Below are positions 1 through 7,762 of a DNA stretch of 64,000 nt, piece by piece. Position 1 is the stretch's first letter; each line of letters opens with the position of its first letter. This stretch comes from Pantoea sp. alder81 (GTDB lineage: Bacteria > Pseudomonadota > Gammaproteobacteria > Enterobacterales > Enterobacteriaceae): positions 434,001 through 498,000 of the forward strand of contig NZ_JAIUDA010000004.1 in assembly GCF_020179835.1 (NCBI RefSeq), in the 5' to 3' direction. The notes below the pieces were generated by a model. That model saw only the letters and a program-made list of their open reading frames with translations. It did no database searches and was not told the DNA's origin. A program made the translations under genes and the position numbers.

Positions 1-17
1 GGATTGGGCGTGTGCAA

Positions 18-1784
18 ATGAGCGGAACTAACGAATTTAAACCCGGCTGCATAACGCTGCAGGCACTTCGAAATCCAGATATCTGCCGTGATGATGTCCT
101 GAGCAAATTCACTGATTTAGTCAGTAAAACCCTGGGGGTTCCCAGTAGTTTCATCTCCGTCCTTGACGATGATTTCCAATACATCAAAGCCGCTCACAAC
201 TTTAATGTTGGCGAAACCCTGCGCGCCGATTCGTTATGCCAGTACGTTGTAGAAGGAGATCAACCGCTGGTGGTGCCCGACACCCAACTGGACGCCTGTT
301 TTGCCGTCAATCCTTTTGTTATCGGCGAACCTTTTGTTCGCTTTTATGCCGGCGTGCCACTGAAGAGTCGGGAAGGGCTGGTATTAGGCACGCTGTGCGT
401 GGTTGATGGTAAACCGCAGGCCTTTAGCGCTGAAAAACTGGCGACGATGACGCTGTTATCACAACTGGTGATCTCTTTCCTTGAGGCATGGCACTCAGTG
501 GGATTTACCGACTCAGTGACGGGATTACCTAACCGCCAGCAACTGATTAGAGACCTGCAATCCTTGCGTAATGCGGGTGATACCACTCGGCATCGGCTGG
601 TGTTGATCGACTGCATCGATATGCCGCGTGCGTATGAACTGGCGCGTTCATTGGGTATGGCGCCGGTTGAAGGGCTGCTCAAAGATATGGCTACGTTACT
701 GCCGCTACGTCTTCGTCCCGGCAAAAACGAACTGCTCTATACCGTGGCGACTGGACGGTTTGCACTTTTAACCCAACAAGACAGCCCGTTAAGCGCCGAG
801 TGGGTGGCGCAACGGATGGAGGGAGTGCGCGCCGAGATTGGCGAGGGATTATCGGTGGATTTGGCCACGCATACCGGTGAAACCCTGTTTTCAGCGGCAG
901 AAATCTCCGCACAGGAAGCGCTAAGGCGCGCCGTCAGCGCTCTGCATGAAGCCATTTGCCGTGGAATTCCCTGCATGAGCTTCAGTGAAAAAAACGATGA
1001 GCGCCGTACGGACGATTTTACCCTCGTCAACGATTTGGCCACTGCCGTTCGGCACAATCACGGCTTGTATCTGGTGTTCCAGCCGAAAATCTGTCTAAGC
1101 AGCGGGTTGCCCATTGGGCTTGAAGCGCTGATCCGATGGCGCCACCCGACCCGAGGTGAACTCTCTCCTGCGGTATTCATCCCTCTTGCTGAGCAAACCA
1201 CGCTGTTGCAAGAGATCACCGAATGGGTCATTGATAAAACCATTGAGCGTTTGAAACGGCTCAATGGGCAAGGTATCCAGTTGCCTGTCACGGTAAACGT
1301 CAGCGTACGCGACTTTAGCCAGGAAAATTTTGCCGACAGGCTGGAGAATAAGATGAACAAGGCGCGCTTACCGACTAATCTTCTCGGCATTGAGTGTCTG
1401 GAAACCGAGCGCATCATCGAAAGCACGGCGGCCATTAATGGTCTGGAAATGCTAAAACTGCGCGGTTTTGGCATTGCGCTGGACGATTTCGGCACCGGTT
1501 ATAGCAATATCAGTTACCTGCGAAAAATGCCTCTGGATGTGGTTAAGCTCGACCGTTCGATTGTTGGCGGACTTGCCACGGATACCGCGTCACGCATCAT
1601 CACCCGCAGTATTATCGCCATGCTTAAAGAACTAGACTACGTGGTATTAGCCGAAGGCGTGGAAAATATTGAGACGCTCGAAGCGTTAAAAGAATTTGGT
1701 TGCGATCAGGCACAGGGGTTCTTTCATTCCCGCCCATTGCCTGAAGGCGAACTGGATAAGTGGCTAAGATGGAAATTAGGCTGA
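18..1784 (+). CDS. GAF-GGDEF(degenerate)-EAL cyclic-di-GMP phosphodiesterase
   Basis: Probable cytoplasmic c-di-GMP phosphodiesterase. Residues about 10-155 form a GAF sensor domain. Residues about 165-330 resemble a GGDEF domain (DSVTGLPNR near its start), but the GGDEF signature itself is replaced by a sequence around ATGRFALL, so cyclase activity is not expected. The C-terminal EAL domain looks active: EALIRW near residue 368, then NVS, DDFGTGYS near 489, VKLDRS, AEGVEN and QGFF are all present. No membrane segment is visible. Starts considered are GTG at 12 and ATG at 18; the frame is open to the window edge, so the real start could lie upstream. Its 3' end overlaps the convergent gene by 9 bases. 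Activity is inferred from motifs only. Confidence 0.85.
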   Translation: MSGTNEFKPGCITLQALRNPDICRDDVLSKFTDLVSKTLGVPSSFISVLDDDFQYIKAAHNFNVGETLRADSLCQYVVEGDQPLVVPDTQLDACFAVNPFVIGEPFVRFYAGVPLKSREGLVLGTLCVVDGKPQAFSAEKLATMTLLSQLVISFLEAWHSVGFTDSVTGLPNRQQLIRDLQSLRNAGDTTRHRLVLIDCIDMPRAYELARSLGMAPVEGLLKDMATLLPLRLRPGKNELLYTVATGRFALLTQQDSPLSAEWVAQRMEGVRAEIGEGLSVDLATHTGETLFSAAEISAQEALRRAVSALHEAICRGIPCMSFSEKNDERRTDDFTLVNDLATAVRHNHGLYLVFQPKICLSSGLPIGLEALIRWRHPTRGELSPAVFIPLAEQTTLLQEITEWVIDKTIERLKRLNGQGIQLPVTVNVSVRDFSQENFADRLENKMNKARLPTNLLGIECLETERIIESTAAINGLEMLKLRGFGIALDDFGTGYSNISYLRKMPLDVVKLDRSIVGGLATDTASRIITRSIIAMLKELDYVVLAEGVENIETLEALKEFGCDQAQGFFHSRPLPEGELDKWLRWKLG

Positions 1785-2564
1785 TGCCTCGGGTCTGATA
1801 TCACTGTCATCTGTTTCACCCATGGCCAGGGCGCTGGCGCTGGCGGGGTCAAACAGTGACAGACTTTCGATTTGATCCACCATGATCACCTTACGAAATT
1901 CCAAAGCCGTTTTGGGTTTAGACATAAAATCGATGTTGTGCTCGTGATACCAGCGACTGTAATTATGTTCAACCGCGAGATTTAACGTGCGGGCATCGCG
2001 ATAACCACTCAGCATCGGTATCAAGACGATGTTGGCGGTGCTGACATGCTCAAAGGTCGCTGCGTGGATCATGCCGATATAAATGCGGCGGGATTTCAGT
2101 GTTACCCAGGCCAACTCACCTTCTTCCATACACTGCAGTAGCATCTGTTCGATACCATTTGAACGAGATAATTGCTGATAGAGGTCCCGACGGCTGCTGG
2201 CGGTGAGACGCGCGCTGCCTGCCAAGTTTGAACGATAAACACAAAACAGCACGGCAAAGGCGAGCATAATCACCACCGGTGCCTGAATGCCCAGAAAGCT
2301 CCAGGTCATAAAATCCACATGCCAGCGGGCATGCACGAGACTGCTGAGTGCAAAAGTATTATTGAGTGCAGAAGCGGCGAGTAATAACAGCCAGACGATC
2401 CCGGTAGCAAGCACGCCCTGCAAGACAAAAATACAGCCATAAAGGGCAATCAAAAAATAAACATCCCAGCCAAAGGACCGTTTTATTTTTAAGCGACTCG
2501 ACATGTCGCGACTGGTATACCAATAGCCACAGACCATCAGCACCATAAATATTGCCGTTCCCAT
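1776..2564 (-). CDS. Inner-membrane protein of unknown function
   Basis: I do not recognise the family. The 262-residue protein has about three hydrophobic segments in its first half (near the N-terminus, about 35-68 and about 90-110). A soluble, probably cytoplasmic domain of about 150 residues follows, with a conserved-looking core around RRIYIGMIH and an aromatic patch SRWYHEHN. The start codon directly abuts the stop of the upstream small gene, so the two are almost certainly co-transcribed and translationally coupled. The 3' end overlaps the convergent EAL-protein gene by 9 bases. A role as membrane sensor or effector with the small acidic partner is only a guess. Confidence 0.7.
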   Translation of the reverse strand: MGTAIFMVLMVCGYWYTSRDMSSRLKIKRSFGWDVYFLIALYGCIFVLQGVLATGIVWLLLLAASALNNTFALSSLVHARWHVDFMTWSFLGIQAPVVIMLAFAVLFCVYRSNLAGSARLTASSRRDLYQQLSRSNGIEQMLLQCMEEGELAWVTLKSRRIYIGMIHAATFEHVSTANIVLIPMLSGYRDARTLNLAVEHNYSRWYHEHNIDFMSKPKTALEFRKVIMVDQIESLSLFDPASASALAMGETDDSDIRPEASA

Positions 2565-2774
2565 TTAAATATCCTTTAATGTTTTGACGTGATGGGAGAA
2601 ATCGCGCTGTACTTTTGGACTTAAAGGATTAACCGAAGCGTTACCATCTTCATCAATAATGATTCTGTCACCCTCCTGAATAGAATCCTTCATATCTTCC
2701 TGACTCATGACTTGTAGCAACGATTCAGGGCTGCTGAAGAGGGAGGTGACAAAACTAAACATGTTAATTTCCAT
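2565..2774 (-). CDS. Small acidic protein, partner of the adjacent membrane protein
   Basis: Unrecognised protein of about 69 residues, counted from the ATG at 2774. An in-frame ATG at 2801 would add nine residues, but the GGAA preceding 2774 suits that start better. It has a short hydrophobic N-terminal stretch (FSFVTSLF) and an acidic middle containing GDRIIIDEDGNA. It ends exactly where the 262-residue membrane protein begins, with no spacer, which indicates a two-gene operon. No function can be assigned. Confidence 0.6.
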   Translation of the reverse strand: MEINMFSFVTSLFSSPESLLQVMSQEDMKDSIQEGDRIIIDEDGNASVNPLSPKVQRDFSHHVKTLKDI

Positions 2775-3001
2775 TTTTCCGGGGTGCCAAGAGTATGGCA
2801 CAAAGCCAGTGGTTGATCAGGCTTACCCCCCTCCCCAAAGGGGATGTTGAGTACTTTACAGATTAATCCGGTTATAAAAATAATTAAGCGAGCCGTTAAT
2901 GGAAATGAAATATTATTATCTGATGTTAGTAAACGATAAATATTAATTTCTGTTGCAAATAGTAGACTATAGTTAAAAAACCATTATTTGTGAGGTGATT
3001 T

Positions 3002-3202
3002 ATGAAAAATCATAATGTAAATGAACATCATAAAAAGGAAGGCGATGCGCACAAAGGCCTTCCTGAGGCGGCCCCGAATGCAGGAAATGCCTATGAAGAA
3101 GATGATCATCCTGCCAAAGATAATCCTGAAGAACATGGCGAGATTCCCCGCACGCGCGATGACAGTAAAGATCATAAGCATGATCCTTTTCAGGACAAAT
3201 AA
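3002..3202 (+). CDS. Small hydrophilic, disordered stress-type protein
   Basis: A 66-residue protein very rich in His, Asp, Glu, Lys, Asn and Pro, with no Cys and almost no hydrophobic residues, so probably intrinsically disordered (hydrophilin-like). The ATG at 3002 follows a GAGGTG ribosome site with good spacing. A CTATAGT element at 2967-2973 could be the -10 of a sigma-S type promoter. An overlapping ORF in another frame (3021-3239) has poor composition and is not real. Similar small proteins are often stress-induced in enterobacteria; the exact family is not recognised. Confidence 0.65.
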   Translation: MKNHNVNEHHKKEGDAHKGLPEAAPNAGNAYEEDDHPAKDNPEEHGEIPRTRDDSKDHKHDPFQDK

Positions 3203-3271
3203 CCTGCCTGGAACTGGATTGGATTTTTACGTGCAGTAACGATCTCAGTCATTATAATCATGCGAGAGTGG

Positions 3272-3301
3272 CACCTCAGCCAATATGATGTTGCTGAGGT
3301 G
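3272..3301. terminator. Hairpin between convergent genes, possible bidirectional terminator
   Basis: Arms CACCTCAGC and GCTGAGGTG are perfect 9-base complements around a 12-base loop. It lies between the 3' ends of the small hydrophilic gene and the convergent OB-fold gene. There is no T-run on either strand, so intrinsic termination is uncertain. Confidence 0.45.
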
Positions 3302-3315
3302 TGCAAATGATAGGG

Positions 3316-3708
3316 TCAAGGTTCATCTATCCTTGAGACTTTTAAGTGAGCACTTTCCCCTTTTCCAAAGACTTTCCCGCTGACTCGCACTTTATCCTCA
3401 GCATTAAAGGTTTTACCCTTAAAAGTACTGACCGGTGCATCAATATTCACCGTGCCTGAACTATCTCGAAATTGATAGGTATCACCCTTAATCTTGTGGG
3501 TGATGTAGCCTTCAAGCGTGACATATCCACCCTGGCGAAAGTCTTTAATCAGGGTGACGGGAGTTTCGCCCGTATCTTCTGAGCCTTTATAACCGGCATC
3601 CTCTTTATTCTGTGGCGGTGGCGTTTTACCCGCCTCAAAACCTCCCTTTTCAGCGTATGTGCCAAAACTTAATGACAACAGTAACGCAACCCATGCGGCT
3701 TTATGCAT
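3316..3708 (-). CDS. YgiW/YdeI-family periplasmic OB-fold stress protein
   Basis: A 130-residue secreted protein with a signal peptide ending near the Ala at residue 19 (TYA). The C-terminal half (about 50-130) has the bacterial OB-fold (BOF) pattern: VTLEGYI, then DTYQFRDSSG, then DKVRVSGKV. E. coli YgiW and YdeI share this fold and are linked to peroxide, acid and antimicrobial-peptide tolerance. The linker at 20-48 is Gly/Pro/Lys-rich. The ATG at 3708 follows GGAGATGAG. It is a single gene facing the small hydrophilic gene. Family assignment is firm; the exact stress role is not shown by the sequence. Confidence 0.85.
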   Translation of the reverse strand: MHKAAWVALLLSLSFGTYAEKGGFEAGKTPPPQNKEDAGYKGSEDTGETPVTLIKDFRQGGYVTLEGYITHKIKGDTYQFRDSSGTVNIDAPVSTFKGKTFNAEDKVRVSGKVFGKGESAHLKVSRIDEP

Positions 3709-4093
3709 ATCTCATCTCCTGAGATGAATGTGTAAGGCTTAAGCCTGGCACAGATCAGGGAAAGTAAACGCAGCCGCAGTGTAATTACGTCTTCAAACGT
3801 CGAAAATTGAGCACATGCAGTAGCTTGAAAGAGAGTGGGTTGTTTAAATGATAAGGTGACGGTTATCGAGCATAAAGTTCGAAATACGGTTTATAAAATT
3901 TTTTCTCTTTTTTTTAAAAATAACATGGCAAAAGATAAACGAAGCACGTAGTAAAGAAAATCCACTTTACTAGTGGCGCGCTGTTTTTAAAAAATATCTT
4001 ACGCTTGATTCACAGAATCGGTTATTTACTGCATCGCTTTAATCATCACCTAACTAAACTACCTATACCCAATCAGGGTGAATGGAGGTATGT
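3709..4093. other. 385-base intergenic region without a recognisable gene
   Basis: It separates the leftward OB-fold gene from the rightward 41-residue ORF. It is AT-rich, especially 3890-3935, and must hold both promoters. A small inverted repeat, CCACT/AGTGG, lies near 3961-3975. An open frame from 4005 begins here but has no family-like composition and no ribosome site. Confidence 0.5.
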
Positions 4094-4219
4094 ATGTCAG
4101 AACGTCCCGATCCAGATGATGTTAAGCCACTGCCTGGCGACGATTTGCCTTTGCCCGATGAAGAGGACGATGAGACTGACGATCGTGGTTTACCTGATGA
4201 TCAAAAACCCATTATCTGA
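4094..4219 (+). CDS. 41-residue acidic proline/aspartate-rich protein
   Basis: A short frame that starts with ATG after GGAGG (4084-4088) and is followed closely by a clean hairpin. The predicted product begins MSERPDPDD and ends PDDQKPII. It has about 15 Asp/Glu and 8 Pro in 41 residues, with repeated PDD/PGDD/PDE units, so it is strongly acidic and disordered. The ribosome site, ATG, and downstream hairpin support a real small gene. Function is unknown; it may belong with the other small stress-type proteins nearby. Confidence 0.55.
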   Translation: MSERPDPDDVKPLPGDDLPLPDEEDDETDDRGLPDDQKPII

Positions 4220-4229
4220 TTCTCAATAC

Positions 4230-4252
4230 AGAGCCGCTGCTGCGGCTCTTTC
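4230..4252 (+). terminator. Rho-independent terminator after the 41-residue ORF
   Basis: AGAGCCGC and GCGGCTCT pair around a four-base loop, followed by TTTCG. It begins 11 bases after the stop codon of the small ORF and so supports that ORF as a transcription unit. Confidence 0.65.
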
Positions 4253-4290
4253 GATCCATCTGAAGGTAAGTTTTGTTGCAGAAAAAAGGT

Positions 4291-4542
4291 TCAATCATTG
4301 GATGATGTATCATCTTTGATGTATTGGCGCATCGCTTCATGCATGGCACGATTACGATCTACCTCAAGTCCCCGTTCTTCATACTCTTTAGCCATATTAA
4401 TAATGACTTCATCATACTTACCTTTGAAGCTAATGTTGTTCAACGCAACCTGTTTAATCATCAGTTCGCGCAATACATCGGTTTCAATCTTTAACCGCTG
4501 CACGGTTTCCTCAAGTTCCTTTATTCTTTCTTCAGCTGACAT
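4291..4542 (-). CDS. Small coiled-coil protein of unknown function
   Basis: An 83-residue product from the ATG at 4542, which sits six bases after AAGGAG; the adjacent in-frame ATG at 4545 is too close to the ribosome site. Residues about 3-35 form an amphipathic heptad pattern (ERIKELEETVQRLKIE) typical of a short coiled coil. The rest is helical and charged, with KDDTSSND at the end. No DNA-binding or enzymatic motif is seen. The coding signal is good, but I do not recognise the family. Confidence 0.65.
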   Translation of the reverse strand: MSAEERIKELEETVQRLKIETDVLRELMIKQVALNNISFKGKYDEVIINMAKEYEERGLEVDRNRAMHEAMRQYIKDDTSSND

Positions 4543-4763
4543 CATCGCTCCTTATTAAAGTCTGTTGATTAAGCAAACCACCGTATTGAAATGAATATCG
4601 CATTGAAAGGCTTATAACTCAAGCCTCTGCTTTACAGCCTTAATAAGCGAGACGTAAAGCACAGATGGGAGAGCGAGAGCCTGACGTTTGGTTTATATTG
4701 ACGGCGCATATTCATGATCCGTATTGATTCACGCGGATAACACAGCAGCGCTGGAACCGACTT

Positions 4764-5699
4764 ATGATGAACATCTTTGCCCTGATTCTGGCTATTGCTG
4801 TGGTTTTTAGTGGATTGAGTTGGGCCTACAGGCTTTCTGTAACAACACGTGGCAGTGCTGATCAGGTTAGCGCTGAAGCTTCGGCCTTGCATCAGAACAA
4901 GACTCAGCATCTTCCTGGCTGGCTGGACACGCCCGCATCTCTCTTTCCGTTACTCGTCGTCGTATTACTGGTTCGGGCATTTGGCTGGGAACCTTTCCGC
5001 ATTCCTTCCGGGTCAATGATGCCTACGTTGCTAACGGGTGACTGGGTGCTGGCCGATAAATATTCGTATGGGCTACGAAATCCCTTCAATCAGAAAACGT
5101 TAATCGCTACCGGGCATCCAAAACGCGGTGATATTGCGATTTTTACCTTTCCGCAGGATGAAACGCAGTTGTTTATCAAACGAGTGATCGGGTTACCTGG
5201 TGACAAAGTGATATTTAATCCCGCGACGCAACAGCTCACTATTTTACCAGCCTGCAAGGCTAAGCAAGCTTGTGTGGCTCCGTTAGCCATTCACTACCGC
5301 GCACTCAAAGCGGGCGAATTTGTGGAAACGGCTGGCGCGCATCCGGGCTTCTATGTCAGGCCCGTTGGGGAGGAATCAGCCTCTGAACAGCGTTTACTGG
5401 TGGGCACAGAAACGCTGGCGGGAGTAGCGCATCGCATTTTGCAGAAGCCTAAATTGACTGATTCAGTCTCGCAGTTTTTCCATCAGCCGGGTCAGCAGCC
5501 TGGCGAGTGGGTAGTACCGGCGAAGAGCTATTTTATGATGGGCGATAACCGTAACAACAGTTATGACAGCCGCTATTGGGGGTTTGTGCCTGAGCATAAT
5601 TTGGTGGGCAAAGCGGTCGCGATTGGATTTAGCATGGAAAAACAGGAAGGGCAGTGGCCAACGGGGTTGAGGCTGACTCGCATTGGAGGCATTCATTAG
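4764..5699 (+). CDS. lepB: Signal peptidase I, orphan copy
   Basis: Membrane-bound leader peptidase that cleaves signal peptides on the periplasmic side. Two N-terminal hydrophobic segments (about 2-22 and 60-72) match LepB topology. Box B contains the catalytic serine in IPSGSMMPTL (Ser84). The general-base lysine is in FIKRVIGLPGD (Lys139), and MGDNRNNSYDSR is the conserved box E. At 311 residues it is close to E. coli LepB (324). The usual chromosomal lepB lies between lepA and rnc; here neither is present, so this is probably a second, accessory copy. ATGs at 4764 and 4767 are both possible starts. It may serve particular secreted substrates. Confidence 0.9.
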   Translation: MMNIFALILAIAVVFSGLSWAYRLSVTTRGSADQVSAEASALHQNKTQHLPGWLDTPASLFPLLVVVLLVRAFGWEPFRIPSGSMMPTLLTGDWVLADKYSYGLRNPFNQKTLIATGHPKRGDIAIFTFPQDETQLFIKRVIGLPGDKVIFNPATQQLTILPACKAKQACVAPLAIHYRALKAGEFVETAGAHPGFYVRPVGEESASEQRLLVGTETLAGVAHRILQKPKLTDSVSQFFHQPGQQPGEWVVPAKSYFMMGDNRNNSYDSRYWGFVPEHNLVGKAVAIGFSMEKQEGQWPTGLRLTRIGGIH

Positions 5700-5740
5700 G
5701 AGGAGATGCCAGTCCCTGGCAGAACAAATCCTAAAGCGCT

Positions 5741-5926
5741 TTACTCAGACTTTGTTGGAGGACGGCGACTTATCTTGCCTCCTTTCCGACCCGCTTCAAC
5801 GGCGCGTTCAGGGTCGTTTCTGAAGTTGCCTCCACTGGCTTTGCCTCCCGCTTTTCCAGCTTCTTTTGCTCGTGCCGGATCGTTAGCAAAATTCCCTGCA
5901 CCGCCTCTGTAGCTCTGTTGTTTCAT
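5741..5926 (-). CDS. KGG-repeat stress protein (YciG family)
   Basis: A 61-residue basic Gly/Lys-rich protein with two copies of a repeated unit: NFANDPARAKEAGKAGGKA and the related NFRNDPERAVEAGRKGGKI. This is the con-10/YciG type of stress-induced protein, usually under RpoS control in enterobacteria. It is a single gene, convergent with lepB. GAGG upstream of the ATG at 5926 is a fair ribosome site. A perfect palindrome, GACTAGCTAGTC, lies upstream at 5963-5974, but its role is unknown. Confidence 0.85.
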   Translation of the reverse strand: MKQQSYRGGAGNFANDPARAKEAGKAGGKASGGNFRNDPERAVEAGRKGGKISRRPPTKSE

Positions 5927-6125
5927 AGGAAGACCTCATATCAATGTTCCGTGAGAGATAAGGACTAGCTAGTCACCCCATAATTCTAGTGCGCCGTTAC
6001 GGCTTCGCCAGCGCAGGATAATTAATTTTTTTGTAGTCGTTATCGTACGTAAAAAGAAATATTGTCCGATTTAAAATGCGCTTTGTTCACGATTAAATGT
6101 TTTTTTAATCGTTCAAGTAATAAAC

Positions 6126-6728
6126 ATGAAAATATTAAATGTTGATGCCGATTGCTGGGCTGCATTAGGGTTGAAAAAGTTATTTATATCCCGTGGGGTT
6201 CAAGTCACAAACTGCGCCTCTTTTTGTGAAGCAAAACGTATTCTGATTGAACAACCTATTGATGTGATGATTATTGAGTTAAAAACGGCAGTTGATGATA
6301 TAGAATCTTCCTACGCATTTTTACGTCTGTTACAGGCACTCTATCCGCGTATTAGCGTGCTGGTACTGACAGAGATATGTGATGCGGCAATCCTCAATTT
6401 TTTTGCACGTGAACTTAAATCAGTGGTCATTCTGACAAAAAAATCCTCGCTAGCCAGTATCGTTCAAAGCGTCAATTCACTTGCTGAAAAGAGCCCTCCT
6501 GCGTCAACACGTAGCAGTGTACCAACGCTCTCTCTGCAAGAATTTAACATGCTAAAATGGCTGGCTCACTACAGCAGTCAGCAGGATATTGCTTTGCGTG
6601 TCAGACTCAATAACAAAACCATAAGCCACTACAAGCGGTCAATTTATTTGAAACTGAATTGCGAGAATAATGTTCAGTTTCATCATCGGCTTATGCAATA
6701 CGGGTTTAATCGGCCCCCTGTCGGATAA
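6126..6728 (+). CDS. Atypical response-regulator-like protein with LuxR-type HTH (RcsA/BglJ style)
   Basis: A 200-residue protein with a receiver-like N-terminal domain (1-120) and a divergent LuxR-type helix-turn-helix (about 135-195, around SLQEFNMLKWL and NNKTISHYKRSIYLKL). The usual phosphoacceptor Asp of the VLLDL strand is Glu51 (DVMIIEL). The Lys near residue 105 and Thr near 83 remain, so normal phosphorylation is unlikely. RcsB partners such as RcsA, BglJ and GadE also act without phosphorylation. The next gene encodes an RcsB-like regulator, so heterodimer formation is a reasonable hypothesis. The upstream DNA is AT-rich and no strong ribosome site is seen. Confidence 0.7.
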   Translation: MKILNVDADCWAALGLKKLFISRGVQVTNCASFCEAKRILIEQPIDVMIIELKTAVDDIESSYAFLRLLQALYPRISVLVLTEICDAAILNFFARELKSVVILTKKSSLASIVQSVNSLAEKSPPASTRSSVPTLSLQEFNMLKWLAHYSSQQDIALRVRLNNKTISHYKRSIYLKLNCENNVQFHHRLMQYGFNRPPVG

Positions 6729-6904
6729 TATTTTTTACCTTTATGTCCCGTCTCTTTCAGCCAGGTGAGCACGCTCAGCGAACCCCTACAAATTAATTGG
6801 CAATGTATGACGTTAAACTCATCTTACAAGACTGGCTCATCAGGGATTTAAGCCAGATGATCTCCGTGGCAAATATAAGCCAGTGGTAACTCAGGGAGGC
6901 TTAG

Positions 6905-7615
6905 GTGAATAGCGTAAAAGGAAATAAAGTGACGGTGGCGTTATTGGATGATCATCCGATGATGCTACTGGCGATGGAAATTGCCATCGCTAAACAACCG
7001 GATCTGCAGATCTCAGGCAGTTTTTGCCACAGCCGTGATTTGTTGGCCTACCTGCAACAGGAACCTATCGATGTACTGGTGCTGGATTATATTCTGGGCA
7101 GCGAGGAATTAGATGGGCTCTCACTCATCAAACAGATCCTTTCACGCCATCCTGATTTGGGCATTTTACTTTACTCTTCCATGGAAAATTTGGCGGTCAT
7201 CCGTGCTGCGTTTATGCGGGGAATTAAAGGTTATCTCTCCAAGCGCGAACCGGCGCCCACCTTGCTGTACGCTATTCGCGTGACCGGGCGCGGGCAGTGT
7301 TTCATTCCAACCAATATTGAGTTTGAGCTGGCCAAAATGCCCTCACGTAGGCGTACCGTGGTTGATTGGGTGCCACCTTCTGCATCATCTAATCCATCCA
7401 ACCTACCTGAACGTTCCCGGCTTGAAACCTTACTCTCACCACGTGAAGCCGAAGTGATGCGCTGCGTACTCGACGGCATGCGCAATCACGAGATTGCCGA
7501 TAAATTTAAGCGAAGTCGAAAAACCATCAGTGGTCACAAGCAAGCTGGATTGAAAAAGCTCGGTATCAACAGCGATCTTGAGCTGTTTAAATATCACGCT
7601 GATCTTTTCCGCTAA
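6905..7615 (+). CDS. RcsB-like orphan response regulator (LuxR/NarL family)
   Basis: A two-domain transcription regulator. The receiver domain has the acidic pair Asp15-Asp16 (LLDDHP), phosphoacceptor Asp61 (VLVLDYIL), Ser91 and Lys113 (YLSKRE), so it is intact. The C-terminal HTH (about 176-232) begins LLSPREAEVMRCVLDG and contains RSRKTISGHKQ, as in RcsB. The GTG start at 6905 follows GGGAGG at 6893-6898. No histidine kinase or phosphotransfer gene lies nearby, so the signal source is unknown. It is 176 bases downstream of the atypical regulator and may work with it. Confidence 0.85.
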   Translation: MNSVKGNKVTVALLDDHPMMLLAMEIAIAKQPDLQISGSFCHSRDLLAYLQQEPIDVLVLDYILGSEELDGLSLIKQILSRHPDLGILLYSSMENLAVIRAAFMRGIKGYLSKREPAPTLLYAIRVTGRGQCFIPTNIEFELAKMPSRRRTVVDWVPPSASSNPSNLPERSRLETLLSPREAEVMRCVLDGMRNHEIADKFKRSRKTISGHKQAGLKKLGINSDLELFKYHADLFR

Positions 7616-7762
7616 TAGAGAAGACTTGATCTGTGGTGTATGGACAATGCTTTAGCGGCGGTGACAAGCCGCTGTAAAATGCCATTGCTGCCTTTGCCTG
7701 ATACTTGAGTATTCCAGCCCGCAGGAGGAAGATATTCCACTTTGCCAGGGCCGGGAATTGCC

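Noticed and set aside
3021..3239. 72-codon frame overlapping the small hydrophilic gene
   Set aside because: It has a shifted frame of the 66-residue gene, no ribosome site at its ATG and a Met/Ile/Lys/Arg-rich product.
4005..4319. 104-codon open frame on the + strand
   Set aside because: It overlaps the better supported 41-residue gene in another frame, crosses its terminator and runs into the convergent coiled-coil gene.
5963..5974. Perfect palindrome GACTAGCTAGTC
   Set aside because: Too short and without partner or known regulator to be called an operator; recorded only.
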